This document shows positions 1 to 8,549 of a stretch of DNA of 17,400 nt, piece by piece. The notes below the pieces were generated by a model, which saw only the letters and a list, made by a program, of their open reading frames with translations, did not search any database and was not told where the DNA came from. The DNA is from CAZBYL01 sp964522805 (GTDB lineage Bacteria; Synergistota; Synergistia; Synergistales; Synergistaceae), in contig CAZFWP010000038.1 of NCBI GenBank assembly GCA_964522805.1, positions 1 to 17,400 on the forward strand, in the 5' to 3' direction. A program made the translations under genes and the position numbers. Within the stretch, counting starts at the first letter, position 1. The number at the start of each line of letters is the position of its first letter.

Positions 1-48
1 TGTCCATTTAATGTTTTGCAGTTTTAAAGGATATGAAGGTGTTTTTTC

Positions 49-3000
49 TTAATAATTGATGTTTTTAGACAAGCTACTGCGGTTTTTATATAGTTCGGCA
101 GCCTTTCTGCTCCATTCAGCAGCACTGTTGGTCATTATTTCACTGCCTTGATATTCTTCGGCTTCCGATTTACTCATACGCGATAGAACCCATGCTTTCG
201 CTAAATACTGTGCCGCGAGCCACTCTTTTCGGGCAATTGATTTTAAGAATATTTCCCCTTTGTTTAGAGCGGCGATGGCGTTGGATGTATTGCCTCGCTG
301 AGCTTCAGCAATCGCTTTTAGGCTATAAAGCATAGAACCGCACCGCCCGCCTTGGCAGCTTTCAAACAGGCAGACGCCCGTGTCAACGTGATGGAAGAAC
401 AAATCCCAATCCCCCATGTAAAAGGCTAAATTCGCCGCATGTGTATGAAAATAGCTTCTTCCCCAATATAATCCCATTTTTTCCGCGGTTTCTATGCAGT
501 CGGTCAAATATGTCAGCGACTGGTCGTATTCTCCACGCAACTGGTGTATCTCTGCTATGTAGCACTTAGCGACCAATGCTCCCAATGTGTATCTTTTACC
601 GGTAATCTTCAGTGTTTCAAATTGCTTTACCGTGTGGTGAAATATTTTAAGAGCCCTGTCGTAATTGCCCTCTATAAAGCAGCTGATGCCGACAAATCTG
701 ACAGCGGTAGCGAGATATTGTGCCGCGTCAGCCTCCTTTGCCAGCTTAATCAGCTCTCTTGCTGCAGAAAGAAGTTTTTGACTATTGTCAGTCTGTATGT
801 ACATATATGCAGTGTGTTTTAGACAATGTATATTTGTGTCGATAAAATTGTATTCTTGCGATAGTCTGATCGCTCTGCTGATGTATACTTTTCCTATTTC
901 ATACTCGCCCCAGCTCATATAGTAGCTGCCGGCAAGTTCAAAACAGGAAGCCTCCAACTGCGCATATTCTCGCTGGCCGATGCCTTTTCGTAAGCTGATT
1001 TCTTCAAGTATTTCCAAGGCTCGCTTAATTTTTATTTCGCTGTCTTCTCTGGTGCTGAATGGAGAGGAGCACGACAATAGCACCAAATCCGGAACGATGG
1101 GAAAGATGTCGTGGTTGATGGTTATCTCAAATATCAGTTCGCTGATATATTGGCGCAGTTCTTTTACCCTTTGTCCTGATTTTACATAGTGGTGGCAAAG
1201 CATCGTGCTCAGCTTAGGGTTCCAACTCATTGCGGAGTAGTTTCTGCTCAAAACCTCCGCTACCTTTGCATGGAGCACCTCTCTTTTGGCTAGTGATACG
1301 GATTCATATACGCATGACCGGACTCTTTCGTGGATAATTTGCCATGTTACTCTGCCGCATTCAATTCCTTCTCGTATAAGGCATCTTGATATAAGTTCTT
1401 CTGCAGGCGGTGTGATTTCCGCAGTATCTTTACAAAGGACTTCGGCAATGTTCGCCGGTTCAGCCCCGATGGCGAACACAGAAATTACGGCAAGTATGTC
1501 TCTTTGAAGCTGGGAAAGGTCTCCGATTCTGCCCATAATTAGAGCTCCCAATCCCTTTGTGCAGTCTGATTCCGGGTTTTCGTTAATAGCGCGCAGCATT
1601 TCAAAAAGTAAAAGCGGTATGCCTTCGCTTTCACGAATAAAATATTCTTCTCCCTTTACGCTGATAGTTTCGTGTGGTAGTGAGTATTTACATATGCTGA
1701 CAATTTCTTCTCTTCTCAGCGAGGTTAGCTGCAGCGGGACTACTTGCCACTTTTTTAGCGGTTTGATGTTTCTCAGCATATTAAGGGTGATTTTTGATGT
1801 TTCCGGTCTGCCGGACATAATTATATTCAGCTGTGCGTCGATCTCTTCCACAACAGAGGTTAAAAGTCGCAGTGATTGGCTGTCAAACCAGTGTATATCT
1901 TCAAAGACAATGATTATTTTTTTTCGTTCGGATATTTTTTTCAGTAAAGAACATATCATTCCGCTTATCAGCAGCGGGTTGCGTTCTGTTATCAAAGCGA
2001 CATCTGCGTTGTAGTTGAGCCTTTTGTTTCTTAAAAACCCAGGAAATACCCCTGATAGGATAGATTGTGTGTTCCCTGGAACGAAAATATTATTTTCTTC
2101 CAGTACAGTACCTATTTGCATCATAATATTATTCCACGATGAGTAAGGGTATCCTCCGCCCAAAGTAAAAGTTTTTGATGTCAAAATAATATTGTCAGAA
2201 GAATTTATGATGGATATTACTTGGTTGATAATTGCTGTTTTGCCAATTCCTGCTTCTCCATATAGGAAGAATGCTTTGTTGTATTCTGGATCGTTTTTTA
2301 CCGCATCAAGCATAAATGTGAGTTCACTGCTTCGGCACCAAAATTTGCCGGTTGTTTCGGTGTACGCAGCTTTTTCCGGCTCAGTGCATATAAATCTCTG
2401 AAAATAGCCCTTAGCCCTTTCTGACGGAGCAATGCCAAGTTCATTTTCTATCTTTGCGGCATAGTTCTTGTAAAGAACGATAGCTTTAGCTCGTTGTTCT
2501 GTTGTATTGTAGACATCCATCAATTCAAGCACGGAATTCTCATCGTAAGGTTCCATGCCAAGCAGCGTCTCTAAAGAAAGAGCGAGATTTTCCATGTCCC
2601 TAGAGTCGTAACATGCGGCTATTCTCTCTCTGATCCATAGTAGCAGCCTATTCTTTAAACTCTCTTTTGTTGAGGCTGCCCATTCGTCGAAATCGTCAGA
2701 GTTGGTGACATCAATGCCCTTTAGAATTTCTTCTGAAATGTTTTCGGGTATCGGCATTAGCGGGTCTCTTATCTTAGAATACTTATCAATGTCAAATGAA
2801 AAGTCGATGACTTCTATCTCTTTTCTGCTGCATTTCAAGTGGTTTTTTATGGCGTTGCGGATAACATAAATCGTGTTGCGAAGGTTCGCCGAAGCTTGCG
2901 CGGCGTCCTTATCTTTCCAAAAGACAGTTTTTAGCCGCTCTCTTGTGACAGGGCCGCATATTGCAGTGTAAAAGATTACCGCCTCCGCTTTTCTTAAAGA

Positions 3001-3066
3001 AAACCGTAGTTTTTTGCCATTCAGTTCGATGTAAGAATTACCTACAAGGTGTAGTTCCAGGTTCAT
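49..3066 (-). CDS. SARP/BTAD-type transcriptional regulator with AAA ATPase and TPR domains
   Basis: Large signal-integrating transcription activator of 1005 residues. Seen in order: an N-terminal winged-helix DNA-binding domain (about 1-85), a bacterial transcriptional activator (BTAD) domain (about 120-225, ending in the typical ELGIAPS), an ATPase domain with Walker A GEAGIGKT at 270-277 and Walker B IIIVFED followed by IHW at 384-393, and a long helical C-terminal half with TPR-like repeats (about 680-980). This layout is that of large SARP/AfsR- or MalT-like regulators, which bind DNA as ATP-dependent switches; the ligand is unknown. I chose the ATG at 3066 rather than the in-frame ATG at 3096, because AGGGGGA lies about 8 bases upstream of it and the fold begins there (MNLELHLVG). 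The gene is divergent from the molybdenum hydroxylase genes, so it is a natural candidate to regulate them; that link is inference. Confidence 0.9.
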   Translation of the reverse strand: MNLELHLVGNSYIELNGKKLRFSLRKAEAVIFYTAICGPVTRERLKTVFWKDKDAAQASANLRNTIYVIRNAIKNHLKCSRKEIEVIDFSFDIDKYSKIRDPLMPIPENISEEILKGIDVTNSDDFDEWAASTKESLKNRLLLWIRERIAACYDSRDMENLALSLETLLGMEPYDENSVLELMDVYNTTEQRAKAIVLYKNYAAKIENELGIAPSERAKGYFQRFICTEPEKAAYTETTGKFWCRSSELTFMLDAVKNDPEYNKAFFLYGEAGIGKTAIINQVISIINSSDNIILTSKTFTLGGGYPYSSWNNIMMQIGTVLEENNIFVPGNTQSILSGVFPGFLRNKRLNYNADVALITERNPLLISGMICSLLKKISERKKIIIVFEDIHWFDSQSLRLLTSVVEEIDAQLNIIMSGRPETSKITLNMLRNIKPLKKWQVVPLQLTSLRREEIVSICKYSLPHETISVKGEEYFIRESEGIPLLLFEMLRAINENPESDCTKGLGALIMGRIGDLSQLQRDILAVISVFAIGAEPANIAEVLCKDTAEITPPAEELISRCLIREGIECGRVTWQIIHERVRSCVYESVSLAKREVLHAKVAEVLSRNYSAMSWNPKLSTMLCHHYVKSGQRVKELRQYISELIFEITINHDIFPIVPDLVLLSCSSPFSTREDSEIKIKRALEILEEISLRKGIGQREYAQLEASCFELAGSYYMSWGEYEIGKVYISRAIRLSQEYNFIDTNIHCLKHTAYMYIQTDNSQKLLSAARELIKLAKEADAAQYLATAVRFVGISCFIEGNYDRALKIFHHTVKQFETLKITGKRYTLGALVAKCYIAEIHQLRGEYDQSLTYLTDCIETAEKMGLYWGRSYFHTHAANLAFYMGDWDLFFHHVDTGVCLFESCQGGRCGSMLYSLKAIAEAQRGNTSNAIAALNKGEIFLKSIARKEWLAAQYLAKAWVLSRMSKSEAEEYQGSEIMTNSAAEWSRKAAELYKNRSSLSKNINY

Positions 3067-3100
3067 AGCCTCTGTCCCCCTACGGTCGATTGCCATGTAA

Positions 3101-3106
3101 ATTATA
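3101..3106 (-). promoter_or_regulatory. Possible -10 box for the SARP-type regulator
   Basis: The minus strand reads TATAAT here, about 35 bases before the chosen start codon, which leaves room for the AGGGGGA ribosome site. No good -35 box stands at the usual distance (the best is a weak TGATTT at 3124-3129), so the call rests on the -10 box alone. Confidence 0.35.
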
Positions 3107-3181
3107 CTCTACTCAGCCATAATAAATCACCATTATGTGCAAGTTCGTCAAAAATAAAAAAAGATGTTGCTTATAATCGAA

Positions 3182-3221
3182 TTGGTTAACTATGGTCATT
3201 AGTTTGACGCTTGGTTGACTC
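3182..3221 (+). promoter_or_regulatory. Direct repeats upstream of the hydroxylase operon, candidate SARP operator
   Basis: TTGACGC (3204-3210) and TTGACTC (3215-3221) are direct repeats exactly 11 bp apart. A longer pair, TTGGTTAACT (3182-3191) and TTGGTTGACT (3211-3220), matches at 9 of 10 positions. SARP-family activators are known to bind short direct repeats with 11-bp periodicity next to the promoter they activate, and the adjacent divergent gene encodes such a regulator. TTGACT at 3215 could also serve as a -35 box for TATAGA at 3240-3245, but the 19-bp spacer is long, as expected for a promoter needing an activator. The spacer between the two genes otherwise shows no coding region. 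Confidence 0.35.
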
Positions 3222-3259
3222 TACTGCGCTAAACTGTCATATAGAAAATAAAGAATTTT

Positions 3260-3757
3260 TTGATTAATGGCAGTAAGGGGGGCTTTACTCTGGAAATAGA
3301 ATTAAATGTAAATGGGAAAAAAATGAAAGGCCTTGTGGACGGGGAAACACGGCTGATAGATTTACTTCGGGAGCAATTTCACATCGTCAGTGTAAAAGAA
3401 GGCTGCGGGGCAGGTGAGTGCGGTGCCTGTACGGTGCTGCTGGACAAAGAGGCAGTATGTTCTTGTGTCGTGCCAGCTGTCCGTGTCGATGGACACGAGA
3501 TTACCACAATTGAGGGGTTGCTGCAGAACGGGGAGCTTGATACGCTCCAAAAGGCGTTCTTAGATTGCGATGCTGTTCAGTGCGGATTTTGCACGCCTGG
3601 AATGATTCTCTCTGCAAAGGCTCTCTTACTTAAAAATCCTAACCCATCACGCGAAGAAATAAAGACAGCGCTTGCAGGAAATGTTTGCCGCTGCACCGGA
3701 TATATTCCGATTGTCAACGCTGTTGAAGCCGCTGCCAAGCGTCTTAAGGGAGAGTAG
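3260..3757 (+). CDS. Molybdenum hydroxylase, 2Fe-2S iron-sulfur subunit (xanthine dehydrogenase family)
   Basis: Small electron-transfer subunit of a three-subunit molybdenum hydroxylase; it passes electrons from the Mo site toward FAD. Counted from the TTG at 3260 (165 residues), it has the N-terminal ferredoxin-like cluster ligands C49, C54, C57 and C69 (GCGAGECGAC) and the C-terminal four-helix cluster ligands C108, C111, C143 and C145 (CGFC and CRC). Both clusters are complete and the length is normal. The start is uncertain. The TTG at 3260 has no evident ribosome site, while an in-frame CTG at 3290 sits 7 bases after AAGGGGGG and would begin the protein as (M)EIELNVNG, which is where family members normally begin. 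It is first in the operon and is followed after 2 bases by the FAD subunit. The substrate cannot be read from this subunit. Confidence 0.93.
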   Translation: MINGSKGGFTLEIELNVNGKKMKGLVDGETRLIDLLREQFHIVSVKEGCGAGECGACTVLLDKEAVCSCVVPAVRVDGHEITTIEGLLQNGELDTLQKAFLDCDAVQCGFCTPGMILSAKALLLKNPNPSREEIKTALAGNVCRCTGYIPIVNAVEAAAKRLKGE

Positions 3758-3759
3758 CC

Positions 3760-4617
3760 ATGTCTCTACTTTTTAGGCCTGAGTCACTGATGGAATTACA
3801 TGAGCTTTTGTCGCGGCAAAATTGCGAAAAACACTTTCTTGCAGGCGGAACAGATTGGATCATTAAAAATCGCGGCAAAATATCTTCTGATGCGGCCGTA
3901 ATTGATATTTCAAAGATTGGCGATTTTTATGGCATAGAGATTGTTGGCTCAGTGCTGCGTATCGGTTCAATGGAGACGATGAGCCGCATACATAGTAATC
4001 AAGCTATTCAAAAATACGCTGCTGCTCTTGCCGATGCCGCCTCAGTCATGGGTTCTGTGCAGATTAGAAACATGGCAACTATTGGCGGCAATGTCGCTAA
4101 CGCCTCCTTTGCCGCAGATACACCTTGCGCTCTTGCCTCGCTGTGTGCCTCAGCTGTGGTCGCCTCGCGCCATGGCGAGCGCAGATTAGCTGTTGAGGAA
4201 ATGAGCGAAGGTGCCAACAAAAACAAGCTAGTTGACGGAGAGTATATTAAATATTTTGAAATACCTCTCAGGGAGAGTTACTTTTCTTCCTTTAAAAAAA
4301 TAGGCAGCAGAACGGCGGTAAGTATCGCGCGTCTTAATCTGGCGATTTCCGCCCGTTGTGACGGACATGTTTTTGCAGATGCCCGTGTTTATGCCGGTAC
4401 TTTGGGCCACCCGGCAAGAGGGTGCGGAGCTGCGGAACTTTCCTTATGCAGTCCCGGTAGTTATCGCTGTGAGGCATTTAAAAAAGCTCTGGAAAATTTG
4501 GCGGAAGAGATGATTCCCGGAAGGTCAACGTTGCCTTATAAAAAAGCGGCCATAAAAGCCCTCGGTGAGGATACTCTCGCCGTGTTGGCTATGAGGGCGG
4601 GGGGAGGACTCTTATAA
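3760..4617 (+). CDS. Molybdenum hydroxylase, FAD-binding subunit
   Basis: Middle subunit (285 residues) that binds FAD and hands electrons from the iron-sulfur subunit to NAD+ or another acceptor. The two FAD pyrophosphate-binding motifs of the XdhB/CoxM family are visible: AGGTD at 28-32 and ATIGGNVANAS at 106-116. The C-terminal part matches the CO dehydrogenase flavoprotein C-terminal domain in size and position. The ATG at 3760 lies 7 bases after AAGGGAG, a ribosome site placed inside the end of the previous gene; only 2 bases separate the two genes, which indicates one transcript and a complex made in fixed ratio. The acceptor cannot be told from sequence. Confidence 0.93.
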   Translation: MSLLFRPESLMELHELLSRQNCEKHFLAGGTDWIIKNRGKISSDAAVIDISKIGDFYGIEIVGSVLRIGSMETMSRIHSNQAIQKYAAALADAASVMGSVQIRNMATIGGNVANASFAADTPCALASLCASAVVASRHGERRLAVEEMSEGANKNKLVDGEYIKYFEIPLRESYFSSFKKIGSRTAVSIARLNLAISARCDGHVFADARVYAGTLGHPARGCGAAELSLCSPGSYRCEAFKKALENLAEEMIPGRSTLPYKKAAIKALGEDTLAVLAMRAGGGLL

Positions 4618-4618
4618 G

Positions 4619-6868
4619 ATGACACTAGAGAATAAAGAGTGCGCAAATTACAAATATATCGGCAAAAACATTCCTCGTCAGGATGGGCCTGACAAAGTCA
4701 CCGGTGAATACCGTTACCTCGCCGATGAGATACCGAGTGATGCTCTGGTAGGTGTACTGCTTCTCAGCCCGCACGCCAACGCTTTAGTAAGGTTGATAGA
4801 CGTTTCACAAGCGCTGAAAGAAGAGGGGGTTGAAGTCCTTACTTATGTGGATGCGCCACAGGAAAAGTATAACAGCGGCGAATGGTTTCCCGGGCAGTGC
4901 GACCATCCGGATGAGACAGTTCTGACGGGTCACGCGCGTCATATCGGAGATCGTATCGCTCTGGTTCTGGCTGCGGACGAGTCAAAGGCGCGGAAAGCTC
5001 TTGCTCTGATAAAGGTCGAATATGAATTTCTTCCCGCTGTTACCGAACTTACCACGGCTGTCGCCTCTGCCGGATTGATACATGACGACGGCATTGCGGA
5101 ATTTTGCGGCACGATGAAGTATGGTGATGCAGAAAAGGCTTTTGCTGAGGCGGCATATATCGAGCGAGATACTGTCTACACACCGAAAATACATCATGCC
5201 GCTATGGAGACTCACTGCGTCTTAGCCGCACCGCGTCCCAACGGTGTTGTGGAAGTGAAGACTCCATGTCAGATTCTTTTTGGTGTTCAGCACAATATTG
5301 CGCAGGTACTGAAGATACCGCTTTCCAAAGTAAGAGTTATTAAGGCAAATATGGGGGGAACTTTCGGCGGTAAGCAGGAAGTTGTGTTTGAAGTTCTTGC
5401 TGCGTGGGCGGCCATGAAATTGAAAAGAGCGGTCTTTATAAATACTAATAGAGAAGAGACTATGCTTGCCACTAGAACAAGAGCCGCCGCTCTCGGCACA
5501 GTGGAAACAGCGGTTGATAAAGATGGCCTGATTTTGGCAAGACGCTATAACATGCTGGTTGATGCCGGAGCCTACCTGAGCGGTTCAAAAAAGGTAATGA
5601 TGGCGATGGCGAAAAAACTCCCGCGTCTCTATCGTATCCCTTCGCTTGAATACCGCGGTTCAGCTGTGAGGACGACGACAACGCCAGCCGGGGCGTGCAG
5701 AGGCTACGGCTCGCCGCAGATACACACCATAACGGAAATACACACTGATTTGCTTTGCTCTAGGAGAGGTTTTGACCCTGTCGAGTTTAGGCTCAAAAAT
5801 CTCTTGACCGAGTTTGAAGAAGACCGATCGGGAGCTTCCAATATTGGTAAGGCTAGAATCATAGAATGCCTCGAAAAAGGGGTTAAAGCCTTTGGCTGGG
5901 AGGAGAGAAAAACCCCGCACCGAAACGGACGTTTCGTGACTGCCTCTGGGTTTGCCTGCTGCACCCACGGCAACGGATATTATAAAACTATTTATCACGA
6001 TGTCAGCCACATGTCTTTGCGCATACTGGAGGATGGGTCTGCTATTTTAAGAACCGCGCTTCACGAACTGGGTAACGGCACAGTCACCGCAATGGCTCAG
6101 ATTGTTGCCGAAGTTACCGGTATAGAGGTATCCCAAATAACCGTGACGGAGGGAGACACGCAGTTTTCTTCCTATGATTCGGGGTGCCAGGCGAGCCGTG
6201 TCATCTATGTATGCGGAGAATGCGCTAGGCTTGCTGCGGAGTCGGCTGTTGAGCTGCTTTGCGCCGAGGCAGCAAAACTTTACGACTCGCCGGTGCAGCT
6301 TAAAGATGGTGTCTTGCTCTGCCGCGGAGAAAAAATCGAAATGGCGTCTGCCGTGCGGGATATCCTTTGCAAAAACAGAGTATCGATAGACGTCCACATA
6401 GAGCATCGTCCGGAGATGAATCCCGCATCGTTTGGGGCACATTTCGCAGAAGTTACTGTAGATACTTTGACCGGCCTTGTCAAAATCAACAAATATCTCG
6501 CTGTCCACGATATCGGTCAAGCGATAAACCGCAGTTTTGTCAAGGGACAGATATATGGCGGCGTACAAATGGGAATAGGCATGGCTTTGACAGAAGAGCT
6601 GGCTTTTGACAGCAAAGGTGGAGTCAACGCGAGAAATTTTGATAAGTACCACATGGTTAACGCTCCAGACATGCCGGAAGTAGAAATTATGCTGATAGAA
6701 GACGGTGAACCTGGGGGGCCCTTCGGAGCCAAAAGCATCGGTGAAATCTCGACTGTACCTGTGTCAGCCGCAATTGTCAACGCCGTTAACCGTGCTCTTG
6801 GAACTTCAATGACGGAGCTGCCTCTGACACCGGCTAAAATTACCGCCGCCTGCGGTGTAGGTTTTTAA
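4619..6868 (+). CDS. Molybdenum hydroxylase, molybdopterin-binding catalytic subunit
   Basis: Catalytic subunit (749 residues) of a xanthine dehydrogenase/aldehyde oxidase family hydroxylase, which inserts water-derived oxygen into heterocycles or aldehydes. Cofactor motifs are present: GGTFGGK at 246-252, AGACRGYGSPQ at 357-367, and the C-terminal FGAKSIGE with the catalytic base Glu at 709. The usual GQG of the GxGQG cofactor loop reads GNG here (ELGNG, 483-487). The length fits stand-alone Mo subunits of the three-subunit type. The ATG is 1 base after the FAD subunit stop and 11 bases after GGAGG, so all three subunits are translationally coupled. No XdhC-like maturation gene lies nearby. 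Xanthine, purines and N-heterocycles such as imidazoles are all possible substrates. The neighbouring lyase and carrier make oxidation of an imidazole-derived product plausible, but this is inference. Confidence 0.92.
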   Translation: MTLENKECANYKYIGKNIPRQDGPDKVTGEYRYLADEIPSDALVGVLLLSPHANALVRLIDVSQALKEEGVEVLTYVDAPQEKYNSGEWFPGQCDHPDETVLTGHARHIGDRIALVLAADESKARKALALIKVEYEFLPAVTELTTAVASAGLIHDDGIAEFCGTMKYGDAEKAFAEAAYIERDTVYTPKIHHAAMETHCVLAAPRPNGVVEVKTPCQILFGVQHNIAQVLKIPLSKVRVIKANMGGTFGGKQEVVFEVLAAWAAMKLKRAVFINTNREETMLATRTRAAALGTVETAVDKDGLILARRYNMLVDAGAYLSGSKKVMMAMAKKLPRLYRIPSLEYRGSAVRTTTTPAGACRGYGSPQIHTITEIHTDLLCSRRGFDPVEFRLKNLLTEFEEDRSGASNIGKARIIECLEKGVKAFGWEERKTPHRNGRFVTASGFACCTHGNGYYKTIYHDVSHMSLRILEDGSAILRTALHELGNGTVTAMAQIVAEVTGIEVSQITVTEGDTQFSSYDSGCQASRVIYVCGECARLAAESAVELLCAEAAKLYDSPVQLKDGVLLCRGEKIEMASAVRDILCKNRVSIDVHIEHRPEMNPASFGAHFAEVTVDTLTGLVKINKYLAVHDIGQAINRSFVKGQIYGGVQMGIGMALTEELAFDSKGGVNARNFDKYHMVNAPDMPEVEIMLIEDGEPGGPFGAKSIGEISTVPVSAAIVNAVNRALGTSMTELPLTPAKITAACGVGF

Positions 6869-6885
6869 GAGTTTAATTACTCTTA
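6866..6885 (+). other. Small hairpin at the end of the Mo subunit gene
   Basis: A perfect 7-bp stem, TAAGAGT with ACTCTTA and a 6-base loop, begins at the stop codon of the Mo subunit. It is short, AT-rich and lacks a T run, so it is at most a weak terminator or an mRNA-stability element. The 69-base gap to the next gene otherwise holds only that gene's ribosome site. Confidence 0.35.
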
Positions 6886-6937
6886 TTAATATAGTCCCAA
6901 CTGCACTAATTATTTTTATTTTAAGGAGGAAGCAAAT

Positions 6938-8509
6938 GTGGACAGTTTACAGAAGAAATCTGCTCCAGAGGTTAAAAATGGCATAAGGTGGGAAGTTTTT
7001 CTCCCTGCGTATCTTGTAATAGCGGCAGCCGCAGCTGTTGGTATTTTTAACAAAGAGGCACTAACAAAAGCCAGTAATATGTTCTTCTTCTGGTCCCTTG
7101 ACAGCTTCGGGTGGCTTTTTCAGCTCTCAATAATGGCCAGTTTCGTCCTGGTGGCGGTGGTCACTTTCACAAAACTGGGTAATATGAGAATCGGCGGAAA
7201 AGACGCCAAACCGAAGTATAGTTTTTGGACATGGTTTGCGATGACCCTTACAGGTGGTATTGCCACCGGTATTGTCACCTGGGGCGTCAATGAACCGCTT
7301 ATCTACTATGGAAATGTATGGGGAGAGCTAAATCAGCTTGGGATTACCCCAAATACGCATGGAGCGGCTATTTTCGCCATGGCCAGAAGCTTTTATAACT
7401 GGACCTTTGTCCCTTATGCTATTTACGCTATGTGCGGACTACTGGTTTCATACACCTATTATCATAAAAAAGAGAGCCTTACTGTGACTGCGACATTAAA
7501 GCCGCTCTTTGGCAACCGCGTAACCGCACCGGGATATTCGGCGGTAATTGACACGCTTTCTATGCTGGCTCTCACTATCGGTCTCGCCACCGGTCTTACA
7601 ATGTGCATTACTTTGACAATGTCGGGACTTAAGGGCGGATACGGTGTCACAGAGAGCTTGCCGCTCTTCATCGGCATTGGCGCTCTGATTATCTTCGCCT
7701 TTACTTTTTCATCATATCTGGGTATGGATAAAGGTCTTAAAATCATCGGCAACCTTAACGCTTGGTTCTACTATGGCCTGCTTATTCTGCTTCTTGTTAC
7801 CGGCCCGACAATATTCATCCTCCGACTCGGCACCGCCGGAATCGCAGAATGGATGCATAACTTCTGGCTATGGGGACTTGACCCGATAGATATTGGCGGA
7901 GAGGCGCTGACACGCTCTTGGACGCTGTTTGACTTTGCCTTCTGGGTGGGATTTGCTCCGGTCACCGGTATCTTCTTGGCACTGCTCTCTTATGGAAGAA
8001 CTATCCGTGAGTACATGGTTGTTAACTGGATTCTTCCTTCGGTGTTCGGTATCATCTGGTTCTCAATTTGGGGTGGGAGCGCAATACACATGCAGATGAC
8101 AGGGGCGGCGGACCTTGTGGGAGCTCTTAATAGCGGCGGTGCTATCATGGCACTTTGGGCCTTTTTGAAAAATTTACCCTTCGGATTGGGCGTTGTGGTT
8201 ATCCCCATTAACATTATTGTTATTTTGGCGTCATTTATCACCTGTGCTGACGCGACGCTAACCAATATCGGCTCGATGTGCGTCAGAAATGTTCCCATCG
8301 GTACCGAGCCACCGGCAAGCATTAAAGTACTGTGGGGCGTTTCTGTTGGTGTCCTAGCCATTATCATGGCAGCCTTTGGAGGCGGAGCGCAAGGGGTTGA
8401 CGGTGTTAAAGCCCTTGCCGCTGCTGCGGGGTTTGTGGTGCTGTTTATCTTTGTTGTGCAGGTAATCGCATTTATTAAGGTCTTTTTCATAGACAAAATC
8501 GTTGAATAA
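6938..8509 (+). CDS. BCCT-family (betaine/carnitine/choline) transporter
   Basis: Integral inner-membrane carrier (523 residues, about 12 hydrophobic segments) of the family that imports quaternary-ammonium compounds such as glycine betaine, carnitine and choline. Family marks: WGVNEPLIYY at 115-124 (the BCCT glycine/EP segment), NWTFVPYAIYA at 154-164, and GRTIREY at 353-359 after the substrate-binding eighth membrane segment. In that segment the usual Trp-rich box is mostly Phe (FDFAFWVGFAP, 331-341), so the ligand may differ from glycine betaine. The start is GTG at 6938, 7 bases after AAGGAGGA; an overlapping ATG at 6936 is out of frame and ends after about 16 codons. The gene lies 69 bases after the Mo subunit and about 90 bases before the lyase homologue, on the same strand. 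Given that context, ergothioneine or another histidine betaine is an attractive substrate; this is inference. Confidence 0.9.
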   Translation: MDSLQKKSAPEVKNGIRWEVFLPAYLVIAAAAAVGIFNKEALTKASNMFFFWSLDSFGWLFQLSIMASFVLVAVVTFTKLGNMRIGGKDAKPKYSFWTWFAMTLTGGIATGIVTWGVNEPLIYYGNVWGELNQLGITPNTHGAAIFAMARSFYNWTFVPYAIYAMCGLLVSYTYYHKKESLTVTATLKPLFGNRVTAPGYSAVIDTLSMLALTIGLATGLTMCITLTMSGLKGGYGVTESLPLFIGIGALIIFAFTFSSYLGMDKGLKIIGNLNAWFYYGLLILLLVTGPTIFILRLGTAGIAEWMHNFWLWGLDPIDIGGEALTRSWTLFDFAFWVGFAPVTGIFLALLSYGRTIREYMVVNWILPSVFGIIWFSIWGGSAIHMQMTGAADLVGALNSGGAIMALWAFLKNLPFGLGVVVIPINIIVILASFITCADATLTNIGSMCVRNVPIGTEPPASIKVLWGVSVGVLAIIMAAFGGGAQGVDGVKALAAAAGFVVLFIFVVQVIAFIKVFFIDKIVE

Positions 8510-8549
8510 TTGAGAGAAGATAGGTAAATTCAAACATCAATATCATTCG

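Noticed and set aside
1..48. Terminator after the regulator gene
   Set aside because: The 48 bases left of its stop codon show no stable hairpin; any terminator lies outside the window.
6047..6652. Open minus-strand frame of 201 codons inside the Mo subunit gene
   Set aside because: It lies wholly antisense to a well-conserved gene with clear motifs; its translation shows no domain and is a shadow of the coding strand.
6936..6986. Short overlapping reading frame starting at ATG 6936 as a leader peptide
   Set aside because: It is out of frame with the transporter, ends after about 16 codons and has no regulatory codon pattern; GTG 6938 has the better ribosome-site spacing.
7990..8496. Open minus-strand frame of 168 codons inside the BCCT gene
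   Set aside because: Antisense shadow of a conserved membrane protein; the Ala/Thr/Pro-rich product follows from the complementary codons and no upstream ribosome site stands out.
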